A stretch of 64,000 bases of DNA from an uncultured bacterium (GTDB taxonomy: Bacteria > Cyanobacteriota > Vampirovibrionia > Gastranaerophilales > Gastranaerophilaceae), in assembly GCA_902779645.1 (NCBI GenBank), contig CACZCH010000007.1:124001-188000 (forward strand), in the 5' to 3' direction. Numbering within the stretch: the stretch's first letter is position 1; each line of letters opens with the position of its first letter. Made by a program: the position numbers and the translations under genes. This document shows, piece after piece, positions 62,373-64,000 of the stretch. The notes under the pieces are model-generated. The model made no database searches, was not told where the DNA came from, and saw nothing but the letters and a program-made list of their open reading frames with translations.

Positions 62373-64000
62373 TTAGCCTATACCTACTTTCCCTTCTGCA
62401 AGCAATTTATCGGTTTCAAAAAGATAACAGTTTTTATTTTTTTCGGTATCTTTTATTACAATTTTTGTATCTTTTTCTTTTTTATTCTTAGCTTGTTCCA
62501 TTTCTTCTTTGTATTTTTTTTCTTCTTCCGCCAATCTTCTATCAGTTTCCCAAAAATAAAATACCGGCTCTTCTTCTCGATTTTTCTTTTCAAGTTCTGC
62601 AGCTAACAGAAATTCCGATAAATCTGCGTGTCCGAATTCATCCATTTCCTTTTTCTTTTGAATTGCTTTGTCCATATTGGTATTAGCGATTTTTGTTACT
62701 TTAACATTCTTCTTAAATTCTCGTTCAACACTTCTGTATGCAGCCTTATAATTTTCACATTTTTCTGTCAAAGATATTGTTTTATCCTGCTTAATATATG
62801 CTACTGCGGTTTTTAAATTACGTTTCTTTCTTGCCATAGCTTCTTTGAACTCTTCTTTGGAAATTTTATCGGCATATAATGCTGCAACGGAATCCGCAAC
62901 TTCAACTGTGCCGACAAATTCATCATTGTCGGATTTGAATGCCCACGCTTCTTTGTAATTGTTTATATCTCTTCGTAGATAAACTCGCAAGCCGGTTTTA
63001 TTAATCATCCAATCGCTCCAGTAAGTAATCCCCAGAGTACTATCTTTAATTCCGTTTCTGCGAACTGTATAATCTTTTGAAGTTCGCATACAGAATAATT
63101 TTAAAGCATCTTTAGAGGTAACAACTTTTTCTTTGTATTCTTCATAAAATAATTCGTCCGGACATTTGCCCAAAAGATTTTTACCTTGCGATGGTTTTTT
63201 ATTCAGGATATTAATAATAAAATCATCAAATAGCTTTTTAAATTCTTCAAACTGCATAATTTTCCCGTTTTTGATTTCTTTATTGAGTTTTTCAGGTCTT
63301 TCGGCAACACTTCCGCCACGATATCCGACACTATGTTTGGATATTAACTCTTTTATTTTGAGAAAATCCCTTTCAACAGGTTTTGTTTGTGCATTATAAG
63401 GAAGTGCAAAATGAACATTAATATTCAATTCTTTTAACATAGCAGATGTTTTATTTTCGTTTGAAATTACTTTAAAGTTCTTTCTTCCTCCTGCAAAATC
63501 TTTTGAACGGTAATCTTTTCCGTTATCTATAATTACATCTTTGGGTAAACCATATTCTTGAGCTGCATAATAAAATGATTGAAAAATTAAATCTGAATTC
63601 GGATTTCCTGTTTGTAGAATCCAACCGAGCCATTTTCCGGATTTATAATCTCGCCAAACTGTAACCCACGGGAAAATCGGTTTGTTATTAGAATCATAGC
63701 ATGCAACATCTATTTGTGCGTGGTCTGATACCCAAACCTGATTACACGTTATATTTGAATAATCTCTTTCCATATAGTTTGCATATTTTCTGTTCCAAGC
63801 GGATTTACCATATCTTGCAAGAAAAATACTTTGTTTCGGTAGTTCTTTATCCAATCTGCGCTTGAATGCCATAAAACTGGGAAATGTGTTTCGGTCAATA
63901 TTATCTTCCCTTATTGCGTAACCTAATGTTAAATCCCAACAAGTTCTTAAAGACGGTGCGCCTTCTACTAAATACAGGGTTTTAAAATATTCAAAATATT
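62373..64000 (-). CDS. MuA-like DDE transposase, N-terminus outside the window
   Basis: The frame stays open to the window edge (upstream of the ATG at 63872 it reads LGYAIREDNIDRNTFPSF), so the annotated end is a truncation. Retroviral-integrase-like core: VWVSDHAQIDVACYDS (first Asp), DVIIDNGKDYRSKDF (second Asp) and PVERDFLKIKELI (Glu), then a Mu-type C-terminal beta barrel (GITYWSDWMINKTGLRVYLR, FVGTVEVAD). A Lys/Glu-rich tail follows. It is intact as far as visible and suggests an active Mu-like transposon or phage extending to the right. Confidence 0.9.
   Translation of the reverse strand, partial: YFEYFKTLYLVEGAPSLRTCWDLTLGYAIREDNIDRNTFPSFMAFKRRLDKELPKQSIFLARYGKSAWNRKYANYMERDYSNITCNQVWVSDHAQIDVACYDSNNKPIFPWVTVWRDYKSGKWLGWILQTGNPNSDLIFQSFYYAAQEYGLPKDVIIDNGKDYRSKDFAGGRKNFKVISNENKTSAMLKELNINVHFALPYNAQTKPVERDFLKIKELISKHSVGYRGGSVAERPEKLNKEIKNGKIMQFEEFKKLFDDFIINILNKKPSQGKNLLGKCPDELFYEEYKEKVVTSKDALKLFCMRTSKDYTVRRNGIKDSTLGITYWSDWMINKTGLRVYLRRDINNYKEAWAFKSDNDEFVGTVEVADSVAALYADKISKEEFKEAMARKKRNLKTAVAYIKQDKTISLTEKCENYKAAYRSVEREFKKNVKVTKIANTNMDKAIQKKKEMDEFGHADLSEFLLAAELEKKNREEEPVFYFWETDRRLAEEEKKYKEEMEQAKNKKEKDTKIVIKDTEKNKNCYLFETDKLLAEGKVGIG

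Overview
The window is AT-rich bacterial chromosome. Several traits suggest a gut member of the Cyanobacteria-related Vampirovibrionia (Melainabacteria, Gastranaerophilales): a short four-domain S1 protein next to ispH, a SecA without the zinc tail, many TPR/HEAT scaffold proteins, and a small secreted-type protein starting MALNPYTLYNLYDKG that I associate with this group. This assignment is inference from gene content; no 16S or marker phylogeny is possible here.

Layout. (1) 1-25.7 kb is ordinary core genome: a lytic transglycosylase, rsmG, plsY, ispH-rpsA, a formyltransferase, a PFL-family protein, TspO, an HD-GYP-like protein lacking its HD pair, proB, AlkD-like, MarR, an envelope operon (DUF2993-like, GerMN, HicB-like, rimI, bioY), pgk and a uridine-kinase-like protein. 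(2) 25.8-27.9 kb is a decayed integration hot spot at a tRNA-Pro(GGG) gene, with three copies of the tRNA 3' end, an integrase C-terminal remnant, two candidate small RNAs and a 96-bp tandem duplication. (3) 28-33.6 kb is core again: a second uridine-kinase-like gene, secA and a HAD phosphatase. (4) 33.6-51.8 kb is a surface-polysaccharide island. Both borders carry the same dispersed repeats, including an exact 37-bp direct repeat. It holds a DUF1016 nuclease, a gene broken by a GC-rich insertion, a tyrosine recombinase split at a canonical -1 slippery heptamer, two 34-bp near-palindromes in inverted orientation, a recombinase-like protein without catalytic residues, and then a co-oriented run of polysaccharide genes: sugar-phosphate transferase, three glycosyltransferases, polymerase/ligase, frameshifted acyltransferase, FrhB-pyruvyltransferase fusion, flippase and chain-length regulator. 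(5) 50.3-64 kb, all on the minus strand, is a defence island. A compact operon encodes an SNF2 helicase, a type III DNA methyltransferase (Mod), a HEPN-like protein, a type III restriction subunit (Res) and a Ser/Thr protein kinase. It lies between two modules of transposition-type genes; the right one is a MuA-like transposase cut off by the window end.

Two parts look most worth following. One is the recombinase plus inverted-palindrome arrangement in front of the polysaccharide operon, a candidate phase-variation switch. The other is the five-gene SNF2-Mod-HEPN-Res-kinase operon, a candidate extended type III restriction system.
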